A DNA stretch of 64,000 bases, taken from contig NZ_CP163518.1 in assembly GCF_041080625.1 (NCBI RefSeq), positions 4,154,001-4,218,000 on the forward strand, in the 5' to 3' direction. The stretch comes from Streptomyces sp. CG1. Its GTDB lineage: Bacteria; Actinomycetota; Actinomycetes; Streptomycetales; Streptomycetaceae. Shown piece after piece: positions 14,884 to 22,650 of the stretch. Position numbers and translations under genes: made by a program. Positions within the stretch are counted from its first letter, which is position 1, and the number at the start of each line of letters is the position of its first letter. Under the pieces are notes generated by a model, which did not search any database, was not told the origin of the DNA, and worked only from the letters and a program-made list of their open reading frames with translations.

Positions 14884-17229
14884 CGGCACCCCGGCCGCGT
14901 CCGGCTCGTCCCGCTCCCCCGACACCACCGTCAGCTGCTGGGTGGCCCGGGTCAGCGCCACGTACAGCACACGCAGCCCGGCCGGGGACTCGTCGGCGAT
15001 CTCCGCGGGCGACACGACGACCGTCGCGTCGTACTCCAGCCCCTTGGCCTCCAGGCTGCCGAGCGCCACCACCCGGTCGCCGAGCCCGGCCAGCCAGCGC
15101 CGGGCCTCCTCGCGCCGGTTCATGGCGACGACCACGCCGACGGTGCCGTCGACCAGGTCCAGCAGCCGCTCGGCCTCGGCCCGCACGGTCCGCTCCGCCG
15201 ATTCGCGTACGACGGTGAAGCGTGGCTCGACCCCGGTGGACCGCACCGCGCGCGGCGACTCGGAGCCCGGCATGGCGAGCGCGAGCACCTTGGCGGCCAG
15301 CTCGGCGATCTCCGCCGGGTTGCGGTAGTTCACGGTGAGCTGGAAGCGGCGCCGGGGCCGGGAGCCGAGGGCCTCGTCGCGGGCCTGCGCCGCCTCGTCC
15401 GGGTCGGACCAGGAGGACTGGGCCGGATCGCCGACGACCGTCCAGGTGGCGTGTCTGCCGCGGCGGCCGACCATGCGCCACTGCATCGGCGTGAGGTCCT
15501 GCGCCTCGTCCACGATGACGTGCGCGTACTCGGTGCGCTCCTGCGCGAGCCGCTCGGCCCGCTCCCGCTGGCTCTCCTCGCGCACCGGCATCAGCTCCTC
15601 CAGGCCGGTGAGCTGGTCCAGCGGGTCGAGCTCGCGCTTCTTGCGCGGGCGGGCCGGGGCGCCGAGGATCGCCTGCAGCTCGTCCAGCATGGCGATGTCG
15701 TGCACGGTGTGGCCGTCCCGCTGCAGGGAGCGGGCGACCCTGCGGACCTCGCCGGGGTTGAGGATCCGGCGGGCCCAGCGGCCGAGCCGCTTCTCGTCGG
15801 CCATGGCCGCGAGGACCTGCTTCGGGGTCAGCTCGGGCCACCAGGCGTCGAGGAACGCGATGAAGGCGTCCTCGGTCGTGACGTCCTCGTCGAAGGAGGA
15901 GCGCAGCTCGGCGGCCAGCTCCGGGTCGGAGTGCCGGGCGGCCGCTCCGGACTTGGCCCACAGGGCGTCCAGGAGCAGCTTGCGGGCGCGCGGGCGGAGC
16001 AGGTTGACGGGCGCGGTGCCGCCGAGGGCGTTGCGGCGGACACGGTCCAGCTCGGCGGCCTCCAGCTCCAGCCGGCGCCCGAAGGCGACGACGCGCAGGC
16101 GGGTGGGCGGACCGTCGAAGGCCTGCGGCCCGGCGTCCTCGTCATGGGCGGGCCGGGCGGTGGGCCCCAGCTCCAGGGCGCCCCGGGCGGCCTTGCGCAG
16201 CACCTTCAGCATCCGGTACGAGCCCTTGGCGCGGGCCACGGACGGGGAGTCGTACAGCGTGGCCTCGGCGCCGACGGCGTCCACGGCGAGTGAGCCGATC
16301 GCGCGGATCGCGACCTGCCCCTCCTCGCCGAGCGAGGGGAGCACGCCCTCGGTGTAGGCGACGAGCAGCGGGGTCGGGGAGACGATGAGGATGCCGCCCG
16401 CGTACCTGCGTCTGTCCTGGTAGAGCAGATAGGCGGCGCGGTGCAGGGCGACGGCGGTCTTGCCGGTCCCCGGCCCGCCCTCCACATAGGTGATGGAGGC
16501 GGCGGGGGCGCGGATGACCAGGTCCTGCTCGGCCTGGATGGAGGAGACGATGTCCCGCATGGTGTGGCCGCGGGCCTGGCCGAGCGCGGCCATGAGGGCG
16601 CCGTCGCCGATGACGGGCAGTGTGCGGCCGTCCAGGTAGGCGGTCAGCTCGGGCCGCATCAGGTCGTCCTCGACCCCCAGCACCCGGCGCCCCTTGGACC
16701 GGATGACCCGGCGCCGTACGACCCGTCCCGGGTCCACGGGTGTGGCCCGGTAGAAGGGCGCGGCGGCGGGCGCCCGCCAGTCGATGACCAGCGGCGCGTA
16801 GTCCTCGTCGAGGACGCCGATGCGCCCGATGTGCAGGGTCTCGGCGATGTCGGCGGTGTTGTCGTCCCGCACGGCGCCTTCTGCGGGCTCCACGGCGGTG
16901 TAGGCCCCGTCGGGCCCCTTCTTCCCGTCCTTGCCGAGCAGCAGGTCGATCCGCCCGAAGAGGAAGTCCTCGAACTCGTTGTTGAGCCGGTTCAGATGGA
17001 TGCCGGCCCGGAAGACCTGCGCGTCCCGCTCGGCCAGCGCGCCCGGGGTGCCGACCTGGCCGCGCTTGGCCGCGTCGTTCATCAGGAACTCGGCCTCGTG
17101 GATCTTCTCCTCGAGACGTCGGTACACCTGGTCCAGGTGTTCCTGTTCGACGCTGATCTCCCGGTCACGGACGGAATCGTGTGCGTCGTGTACCGAGCCG
17201 ACCGCGGACTGCTGAACCTGAGCGGCCAC
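14866..17229 (-). CDS. helD: HelD-type RNA polymerase-associated UvrD-like ATPase
   Basis: The 787-residue superfamily 1 protein starts with a coiled-coil arm (EISVEQEHLDQVYRRLEEKIHEAEFLM, about residues 24-51). The arm is followed by VIDWRAPAAAPFYRA, a HelD signature. Walker A is EGGPGTGKTAVALHRAAYLLY (around 245), Walker B is VIVDEAQDLTPMQWRM, and later motifs are WTVVGDPAQSSW, LTVNYRN and LYVALTRATQQL. HelD proteins use ATP to pull stalled RNA polymerase off DNA, and actinobacterial members can protect against rifamycins. No rifamycin-associated element is seen upstream. The GTG start has AAGGGGG upstream. Its 3' end is partly repeated beyond the stop. Confidence 0.9.
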   Translation of the reverse strand: MAAQVQQSAVGSVHDAHDSVRDREISVEQEHLDQVYRRLEEKIHEAEFLMNDAAKRGQVGTPGALAERDAQVFRAGIHLNRLNNEFEDFLFGRIDLLLGKDGKKGPDGAYTAVEPAEGAVRDDNTADIAETLHIGRIGVLDEDYAPLVIDWRAPAAAPFYRATPVDPGRVVRRRVIRSKGRRVLGVEDDLMRPELTAYLDGRTLPVIGDGALMAALGQARGHTMRDIVSSIQAEQDLVIRAPAASITYVEGGPGTGKTAVALHRAAYLLYQDRRRYAGGILIVSPTPLLVAYTEGVLPSLGEEGQVAIRAIGSLAVDAVGAEATLYDSPSVARAKGSYRMLKVLRKAARGALELGPTARPAHDEDAGPQAFDGPPTRLRVVAFGRRLELEAAELDRVRRNALGGTAPVNLLRPRARKLLLDALWAKSGAAARHSDPELAAELRSSFDEDVTTEDAFIAFLDAWWPELTPKQVLAAMADEKRLGRWARRILNPGEVRRVARSLQRDGHTVHDIAMLDELQAILGAPARPRKKRELDPLDQLTGLEELMPVREESQRERAERLAQERTEYAHVIVDEAQDLTPMQWRMVGRRGRHATWTVVGDPAQSSWSDPDEAAQARDEALGSRPRRRFQLTVNYRNPAEIAELAAKVLALAMPGSESPRAVRSTGVEPRFTVVRESAERTVRAEAERLLDLVDGTVGVVVAMNRREEARRWLAGLGDRVVALGSLEAKGLEYDATVVVSPAEIADESPAGLRVLYVALTRATQQLTVVSGERDEPDAAGVPDLLRD

Positions 17230-17289
17230 CGGGCCCCCTTCTGACGTGCTGGGCAGCCGTCAACCGTACGCGAAAGGGGCCCTGCGAAG

Positions 17290-18120
17290 CTACGCGTCCA
17301 CTTGCACCAGCTTCTTGCCCTCGAAGGTCACGATCTCGAAGTGGTCGATCTCGTTCGGCTTGAAGGCCGCGGCGCCGCCGATGTACAGCGGCTTCTTGGC
17401 CTCCTCCGTCTTGGCGTTCGGGATGCCGTAGCCCCAGTTCGGCACCGACCACGAGGACATCGTCACGCGCTGCCCGTTCTTCGCGACGAGCACCAGCGAG
17501 CACTTGAGCGGGCCCTTGGCGTTCTTCAGTTCCAGGACCGCCTGGGTGCCCCAGTCCTTCTGCTGCATGCCGACGGTGGCGCTGACCTGGGACGACGGGT
17601 CAGTGGCCGACTTCTTGTCGGCCATGGCCTCGAAGGTGGTCTGCGCGGAGGACGCGGTGACCTGGCCGCCGCCCGACGAACCGCTGTTCACGGCGATGGC
17701 GGCCAGCGGTCCGGCGATGATCAGCGCGGCCGCCGCGGCGATCATGTAGAAGGAACGCCGCCGCTTCTGGGCGCGCTTCTCCGCGACCTCGTCGACCAGC
17801 TTCTCCACCAGCCGCGGGCTGGGCTTGGCGGACAGCGAGTCGCCGATCGCGGGGGTGCTGCCGGAGCCCGGCAGGTCCGCGAGGGCGGCCAGCATCGGCT
17901 CCATCCCGGCCAGCTCGTCCAGCTGCTGGGCGCACCACTCGCAGCCGGCGAGATGCGCCTCGAAAGCGGTTGCCTCGGCGTCGTCGAGAATCCCGAGGGC
18001 ATAGGCGCCGACGGTCTCGTGCTCGCTCGGCACCGAAGATCCCTGATTGGGGCTCATGGGGCCAGACATACCCGGACCACCCATGCCGAATCCCTGCATC
18101 CCCCCGTATCCACTGCTCAT
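17290..18120 (-). CDS. rsuA: Zinc-binding anti-sigma factor for SigU
   Basis: The cytosolic N-terminus has a ZAS-type motif HETVGAYALGILDD...HLAGCEWC, giving the H-x3-C-x2-C zinc knuckle at about residues 60-67. One transmembrane helix follows (YMIAAAAALIIAGPLAAIAV, about 124-143), then an extracytoplasmic sensor domain rich in beta strands (NWGYGIPNAKTEEAKKPLYIGGAAAF). This is the topology of membrane anti-sigma factors that hold an ECF sigma factor until a surface signal arrives. The ATG at 18120 overlaps the sigU stop (TGATG); GTG three bases earlier is possible. The symbol follows the S. coelicolor sigU-rsuA pair that I recall at this position. The signal is unknown. Confidence 0.85.
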   Translation of the reverse strand: MSSGYGGMQGFGMGGPGMSGPMSPNQGSSVPSEHETVGAYALGILDDAEATAFEAHLAGCEWCAQQLDELAGMEPMLAALADLPGSGSTPAIGDSLSAKPSPRLVEKLVDEVAEKRAQKRRRSFYMIAAAAALIIAGPLAAIAVNSGSSGGGQVTASSAQTTFEAMADKKSATDPSSQVSATVGMQQKDWGTQAVLELKNAKGPLKCSLVLVAKNGQRVTMSSWSVPNWGYGIPNAKTEEAKKPLYIGGAAAFKPNEIDHFEIVTFEGKKLVQVDA

Positions 18121-18698
18121 CACGCCGTCACCCCCCGCTCCTCCAGTGCCAGCTTCATCGATCGCAGGGCGTAGAACACCCGAGACCGCACCGTGCCACT
18201 GGGTATGCCCAGCGTCTCGGCCGCCTCATTGACCGTACGCCCCTTGAAGTACGTCTCGACGAGCACCTCCCGGTGGGCCGGGGTCAGGTCGTCGAGCGCG
18301 TCCGACAGCGTCATCAGCCACAGCGCCTTGTCGATCTCGTCCTCCGCGGGGATGACCTCCAGCGGCGACGGATCGACCTCCTGCGGCCGGGCCTGCCGGC
18401 TGCGGTGGCCGTCGATGACGATGCGGCGAGCGACCGTCACCAGCCAGGGGCGTACCGATCCGGTCGCCCGATTGAGCTGACCGGCGTTCTTCCAGGCACG
18501 GATGAGCGTTTCCTGTACGACGTCCTCGGCGCGCTGCCGGTCACCGGCGACCAGCCGCAGGACATACGCGAGCAGAGGTCCGGCGTGCTCTCGATACAGC
18601 GCACGCATCAGCTCCTCGTCAGGTTCCGAGGGCTGTGAGGACATGCGATGTCGGGCCCTCGTTCCACGTTCATTGGCCACGGCCGCATCCTTGCGCAC
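18120..18698 (-). CDS. sigU: ECF RNA polymerase sigma factor SigU
   Basis: The 192-residue ECF sigma factor has region 2 at YREHAGPLLAYVLRLVAGDRQRAEDVVQETLIRAWK...RPWLVTVARRIVIDGHR and region 4 at LTPAHREVLVETYFKGRTVNEAAETLGIPSGTVRSRVFYALRSM. It has no region 1.1 or 3. I place the start at GTG 18698, which has GGAGG five bases upstream. An open frame extends 55 codons further but lacks both codon bias and homology. It is translationally coupled to its anti-sigma gene. In S. coelicolor the homologue affects differentiation and secretion when unleashed; that is from memory. Confidence 0.9.
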   Translation of the reverse strand: MRKDAAVANERGTRARHRMSSQPSEPDEELMRALYREHAGPLLAYVLRLVAGDRQRAEDVVQETLIRAWKNAGQLNRATGSVRPWLVTVARRIVIDGHRSRQARPQEVDPSPLEVIPAEDEIDKALWLMTLSDALDDLTPAHREVLVETYFKGRTVNEAAETLGIPSGTVRSRVFYALRSMKLALEERGVTA

Positions 18699-18974
18699 GC
18701 CCACCTCCGGTGTCCGGGGGTTCCCCCAGTCGGTCGCTCGCCCACCCGTACGGAAACGAGCGTTGAGGTGTTCAAACGGAGGTGACAGTTTTCTTCGGGG
18801 TGACGTGACGACAGGGACATGCGGGCACATTCCCCCCGCATGATCTTTACATTTCCGACACATCGGAGGGGGGTCGGCCGGGATGGCAGAGCTGCCCGGC
18901 CGGGGCGGCCGGGAAACCAGGTGTTACGCAAATCACGCCCAGGCGCGTCGGGTTCAGGAGGGTCAGGGTCCGGT

Positions 18975-19568
18975 TCAGGCTCGGGCGAGGGCGGCCCGCC
19001 GCCGATGCCGGGCCACCCGCTCCCGGTTCCCGCAGACCTCGCTGGAACACCACCGCCGGCGCCGCCCACGGGAGGTGTCCAGGTACACGAGCGGGCAGTT
19101 GTCCCCTTCACACTCCCGTACGGCGGCCCGCGCGACGGGATCGGTGAGCAGCTCGACGGCGTCCCGGGCGACGAGGGCGAGCAGTTCGGCGCACGTCGGC
19201 GGATCGGCCAACTCCCTGACGAGGCGACCGTCTTCGGCGGATACGGCGAGCGGGGCCGGGGTCGCGGCGCGGGCGACCTCGTTGACGCGGGCGAGGGAGC
19301 GGTCCCGCGACGGTGGATCCACGGCATGCGGAGTCCGCACCAGCCGTCCGACATGAGCCCGCAGTTCACGGAACCCGACGAGCCAGGGCCCGTCGGCGTG
19401 GGCCAGCGGCGTACCCTCCGGCACGAGCCCCGCCCCTGTGATCCACGCGCACAACGCCTCGACGGAGTCCAGCCGTTCGGCCGGATGCGTGGTCGCGAGG
19501 AGATCGAGACAGATCCGTCCGGCGTCGAAACGCAGCTCGTACGCGGGCGTGGCCGTACCCAGTGCCAT
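18975..19568 (-). CDS. CGNR zinc-finger protein (ABATE domain type)
   Basis: The protein has 197 residues. The C-terminal CGNR zinc finger reads CEGDNCPLVYLDTSRGRRRRWCSSEVCGNRERVARHRRR, with four cysteines and the name-giving CGNR. The N-terminal 130 residues (RFDAGRICLDLLATTH...) match the ABATE domain that normally precedes it. These are presumed stress-linked transcription regulators, with the finger binding DNA. ATG 19568 is the best start because MALGTATPAYELRFDAG fits the family. It is divergent from the DUF1772 gene across about 155 bases. Confidence 0.88.
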   Translation of the reverse strand: MALGTATPAYELRFDAGRICLDLLATTHPAERLDSVEALCAWITGAGLVPEGTPLAHADGPWLVGFRELRAHVGRLVRTPHAVDPPSRDRSLARVNEVARAATPAPLAVSAEDGRLVRELADPPTCAELLALVARDAVELLTDPVARAAVRECEGDNCPLVYLDTSRGRRRRWCSSEVCGNRERVARHRRRAALARA

Positions 19569-19723
19569 GTGCCTGTCACCGCCTAGGCAGGAAGCGCTCT
19601 TCTCTTCACAGTGCCCGCCCGAACGCCGGGCCGGAACCCCTCGTACCCGTGCTGGACGGACGCGCATGCGAACGCGCGCCTCGGCCATGTCCGGGACCGG
19701 GGGTCTCCGGGTTCGCTGACGTC

Positions 19724-20260
19724 GTGACGAACACACCCACCAGGACCGCCGCCCTGATCGCGGCGACGATCACCATGAACCTGAGCGCCGGGGTCTTCTA
19801 CATCTTCGCCTGCGCGGTGATGCCGGCCCTGGCCCGCAGTGACGACCGGACGTACGTCGAGGTCATGCGGAACATCAACACCGTGATCCAGAACCCGGTG
19901 TTCTTCCTGAGCTTCATGGGGGCGCTATTGCTGACGGGACTGTCGGCCTGGCAGCTGCGCGGAACACCGTGCGGGAGATGGGCCGGGTCCGCCCTGCTGG
20001 CGTACGCCCTGGTCTTCGTAGTCACGACGACGTTCAGCATCCCGCTGAACAACGCCCTGGCGGCGAAGGGGGATCCCGCCGCCCTCCGCGAGCACTTCGA
20101 GGGCCCGTGGGTGGCATGGAACGCGGTCCGGGCGGTGGGCTCCGCGCTGGCGCTGGGACTCCTGACCCGGGCACTGCTGCTGTACGGCCGCCTCGGCCGA
20201 TCCGCGCAGGCGCCGACCGTAGGCACCGATCCGCTTGACGCAACCGATTGGTTGCCATAG
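19724..20260 (+). CDS. DUF1772 family membrane protein
   Basis: This 178-residue protein has four predicted helices: ALIAATITMNLSAGVFYIFACAVMPAL, FFLSFMGALLLTGLSAW, WAGSALLAYALVFVVTTTFSIPL and WNAVRAVGSALALGLLTRALLL. The DUF1772 family includes anthrone-oxygenase-like proteins. The GPWVAWNAVRA segment with NINTVIQNPVF upstream is typical. The start is GTG 19724, without a clear ribosome site. Its final codons overlap the first of two palindromic operators that precede the SRPBCC-ArsR pair, so it may be read together with them. Function is unproven. Confidence 0.78.
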   Translation: MTNTPTRTAALIAATITMNLSAGVFYIFACAVMPALARSDDRTYVEVMRNINTVIQNPVFFLSFMGALLLTGLSAWQLRGTPCGRWAGSALLAYALVFVVTTTFSIPLNNALAAKGDPAALREHFEGPWVAWNAVRAVGSALALGLLTRALLLYGRLGRSAQAPTVGTDPLDATDWLP

Positions 20261-20284
20261 TATAGCAATCAGTTGGTTGCTATA
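20240..20284. promoter_or_regulatory. Twin palindromic operators of the SRPBCC-ArsR cluster
   Basis: Two 16-mers of the same build lie 25 bases apart: GCAACCGATTGGTTGC (20240-20255, perfect palindrome) and GCAATCAGTTGGTTGC (20265-20280). The second is flanked by TATA on both sides, giving 8-base arms TATAGCAA and TTGCTATA. They sit just before the SRPBCC gene and are good binding sites for the ArsR protein encoded two genes on. Confidence 0.75.
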
Positions 20285-20299
20285 CATGCGGAGGCAGCT

Positions 20300-20734
20300 A
20301 TGGCATTCCCCGATCGCATCGAGCGGACCGTCGAGATCGCGCACCCGCCGGCCAAGGTGTGGGCGGCGCTCACCACGGCCGAGGGACTGAGCGCCTGGTT
20401 CGGCGACAAGGCCGGGATCGATCTGCGTCCGGGCGGCTCGGCCTGGATGAAATGGGACGGCGGCCACTCCGCCGACATGCGGGTGGAACGGGTGGAGGAG
20501 CCGAGGGTGTTCGGCTACACGTGGCGCATGGCCGGACTGCCCGAGGACGATCCGCGCCGCACCTATGTGGAGTTCACGCTCGAGCCGGTCGCCACCGGCA
20601 CCCGGCTGACGGTGGTCGAGACCGGCTTCGCGCAGCTGCCGGACGACGTCTACCGCACGGAGTACGACGGCCACACCGAGGGTTGGGCGCGCGAGCTGGG
20701 CGAACTGGTCGACTACCTCGATGCCGCGGCCTGA
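20300..20734 (+). CDS. SRPBCC (AHSA1-type) domain protein
   Basis: The 144-residue protein has the AHSA1/START-like pattern: IERTVEIAHPPAKVWAALTTAEGLSAWFGDKAGIDLRPGGSAWMKWDGG, then FGYTWRM and FTLEPVATGTRLTVVETGF. The fold makes a hydrophobic cavity for small ligands. ATG 20300 has GGAGG seven bases upstream. The next gene, arsR, starts inside its last codons, so the two are co-translated. SRPBCC-ArsR pairs are very common and usually regulate themselves, with ArsR binding the shared promoter. The ligand is not known. Confidence 0.88.
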   Translation: MAFPDRIERTVEIAHPPAKVWAALTTAEGLSAWFGDKAGIDLRPGGSAWMKWDGGHSADMRVERVEEPRVFGYTWRMAGLPEDDPRRTYVEFTLEPVATGTRLTVVETGFAQLPDDVYRTEYDGHTEGWARELGELVDYLDAAA

Positions 20735-21071
20735 CGTCGAGGCGATCGCCGAACAGGTCTTCGCCGCTCTGGCCGACCCGACCCGGCGCACCATCCTGGC
20801 CGCGCTGGCCTCCGGGGGGCCGGCCACCGCCACGGACCTGGCCGGACCGTTGCCGATCACGCGGCAGGCGATCGCCAAACACCTGGCCCTGCTGGCCGAC
20901 GCCGGCCTGGTGACGGCTGAACCGGGTGAGCGGCGGCGGGTGCGGTACCGGTTGCGGACCGCGCCGATGCAGGTGGCGCAGCAGTTCCTGGCCGCGCTGG
21001 CGCGTGACTGGGACAGTCCGCTCGACGCCCTGAAGGATCACCTCGACGAGCGGGCGCGCGGATCCTCGTGA
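20721..21071 (+). CDS. ArsR-family transcriptional regulator
   Basis: The 116-residue winged-helix repressor begins VFAALADPTRRTILAALASGG. The recognition helix region is LPITRQAIAKHLALLADAGLVTAEPGERRRVRYRL, the standard ArsR signature. It lacks the metal-binding Cys motif (ELCVCDL) of the arsenic and cadmium sensors, so it belongs to the metal-independent subgroup linked to SRPBCC partners. The start overlaps the previous gene by 14 bases. The twin palindromes at 20240-20284 are its likely operators. Confidence 0.9.
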   Translation: MPRPDVEAIAEQVFAALADPTRRTILAALASGGPATATDLAGPLPITRQAIAKHLALLADAGLVTAEPGERRRVRYRLRTAPMQVAQQFLAALARDWDSPLDALKDHLDERARGSS

Positions 21072-21116
21072 CGGGGTCCGGCGCCGCCCGCACCCACCGC
21101 GGAGGGAGCACCGACG

Positions 21117-21785
21117 GTGAACGCGGAATTCCGCCGGCCGGCCGAGCCGGCGATCGCACTGGGGGTGACGCTCGCGACGGCCACGGCATGCTGGGCCACC
21201 GCGGTCCGGCTGATGCACGGCATGGACATGGGGGTGGCGACCAGCCCCGGTCCGTCGGGGTTCTTCGCCGCGACATGGACGACGATGATGGCGGCGATGA
21301 TGCTGCCGGGCGCGGCTCCGGCCGTCGCCCGGCACGTCCGCGCGACCGGCGGGCTGCGCACCGCGCTGCCGTTCACCGCGGGCTACATGGCCGTCTGGGC
21401 GCTCGCGGGTGTCGTGGCGTACGCGCTGGACCGGCCGCACGGCTCGCCGGCCGCCGGCGCGGTGGTGATCGCGGCCGGCGCCTATGAACTCACGCCGTTC
21501 AAACGGTACTTCCGGCGCCGCTGCCGTGAGGACGCCGGTTCCGGGCTCAGGTACGGGTGGTACTGCGCCGGCTCGACCATCGGGCTGATGGCGATGCTCG
21601 TGGCGCTGGGCGTGATGAGCCCGCTGTGGATGTCAGTGGTCGCCGTCCTCGCCTCCGCCCAGAAGCTGCTGCCCGCGAAGACCGCGGCCGACGTTCCCCT
21701 GGCACTGGCGATCGTCGCACTCGGACTCGTGATCGTCATCGCGCCTTCGCTGGTTCCGGGGCTGCTCGTGCCACCAGGGACGTGA
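21117..21785 (+). CDS. DUF2182 polytopic membrane protein
   Basis: The 222-residue protein has about five to six hydrophobic helices. The family hallmark is visible in TWTTMMAAMMLPGAAPAV (around residues 57-74), a Met-rich helix thought to bind metal. AGGYEL-like text appears as AAGAYELTPFKRYFRRRCR, also typical. GTG 21117 has GGAGGGAG seven bases upstream. It follows arsR by 45 bases in the same operon. The family is called a predicted metal-binding membrane protein, and its transport or enzyme role is unknown. Confidence 0.82.
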   Translation: MNAEFRRPAEPAIALGVTLATATACWATAVRLMHGMDMGVATSPGPSGFFAATWTTMMAAMMLPGAAPAVARHVRATGGLRTALPFTAGYMAVWALAGVVAYALDRPHGSPAAGAVVIAAGAYELTPFKRYFRRRCREDAGSGLRYGWYCAGSTIGLMAMLVALGVMSPLWMSVVAVLASAQKLLPAKTAADVPLALAIVALGLVIVIAPSLVPGLLVPPGT

Positions 21786-21842
21786 CGACACCGAAGAGGA
21801 AACGGATCAAAAGAAAACGGAACAAGAAACGGAGATCAGGCC

Positions 21843-22610
21843 ATGACCGGTCACAAGACGGGGACACGCGAGGAGTGGCTTGCCGCGCGGCTGGAGCTGC
21901 TCGAGGCGGAGAAGGAGCTGACCCGGCGCGGCGACGAGCTGTCCCGGCGCCGGCAGGAGCTGCCCTGGGTCCGGGTGGACAAGGACTACCGCTTCGAGAC
22001 GGAGGAGGGAACGGTGTCGCTCGCCGACCTGTTCCAGGGCCGCTCGCAGCTGCTCGTGTACCACTTCATGTTCGGGCCCGACTACACCGCCGGATGCCCG
22101 TCCTGCTCGGCGATCGCCGACGGCTTCAACGGCTCCGTGGTCCATCTCGCCCACCACGACGTGATGTTCTGGGCGGTCTCGCGCGCCCCGCTCGGCAAAC
22201 TCCACGCCTACCGGCAGCGGATGGGCTGGACCTTCCCGTGGGCGTCCTCCCACGGCAGCGACTTCAACTTCGACTTCGGGGTGGCGCACACCGAGGAGGA
22301 GTGGGAAGCGGGAGTCGTCGCGTACAACTTCGGTGAGGAGGACCTGCGGCCGGCGACGGCCGACGAGAAGAGTTCCCGCGACGCCTTCACCCGCTCGATC
22401 GTCGGCACGGACTGGCGGACGTACCGCCGCGAAGGACCCGGCGTGAGCGCGTTCGCCCTGCAGGACGGCATGGTCTACCACACCTACTCGGCGTACGCGC
22501 GTGGCCTGGACGCCCTGTGGGGCATGTACCAGTGGCTCGACCGCGCACCCCTCGGCCGTAACGAGAACGGCTTCTGGTGGCGCCGCCACGACGAGTACGA
22601 CGGCCGGTGA
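21843..22610 (+). CDS. DUF899 thioredoxin-like protein
   Basis: The 255-residue protein has the DUF899 pattern: WLAARLELLEAEKELTRRGDELSRRRQELPWVRVDKDYRFE, LADLFQGRSQLLVYHFMFGPDY and then GCPSCSAIADGF, a thioredoxin-like CxxC. Later FSRAPLGKL-type text reads VSRAPLGKLHAYRQRMGWTFPWASS. It is the last gene of the plus-strand cluster. DUF899, DUF1772, DUF2182 and SRPBCC genes often occur together, which suggests a common detoxification or redox job, though none has been assigned. ATG 21843 is 57 bases after DUF2182 and follows an A-rich leader. Confidence 0.85.
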   Translation: MTGHKTGTREEWLAARLELLEAEKELTRRGDELSRRRQELPWVRVDKDYRFETEEGTVSLADLFQGRSQLLVYHFMFGPDYTAGCPSCSAIADGFNGSVVHLAHHDVMFWAVSRAPLGKLHAYRQRMGWTFPWASSHGSDFNFDFGVAHTEEEWEAGVVAYNFGEEDLRPATADEKSSRDAFTRSIVGTDWRTYRREGPGVSAFALQDGMVYHTYSAYARGLDALWGMYQWLDRAPLGRNENGFWWRRHDEYDGR

Positions 22611-22620
22611 GCGCCCCCTC

Positions 22621-22650
22621 GGTGCGCTACGCGTCGGTGCGCTACGCGTC
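22621..22650 (-). repeat. 15-bp perfect tandem repeat across the nnaR stop
   Basis: GGTGCGCTACGCGTC is repeated head-to-tail at 22621-22635 and 22636-22650. On the minus strand each copy reads GAC-GCG-TAG-CGC-ACC, so the stop codon itself is duplicated in frame. Confidence 0.95.

Noticed and set aside
17230..17289. Rifamycin-associated element upstream of helD
   Set aside because: No GGGGCTTGCGGCAAG-like palindrome is found, so I do not call the gene a rifamycin-inducible HelR.
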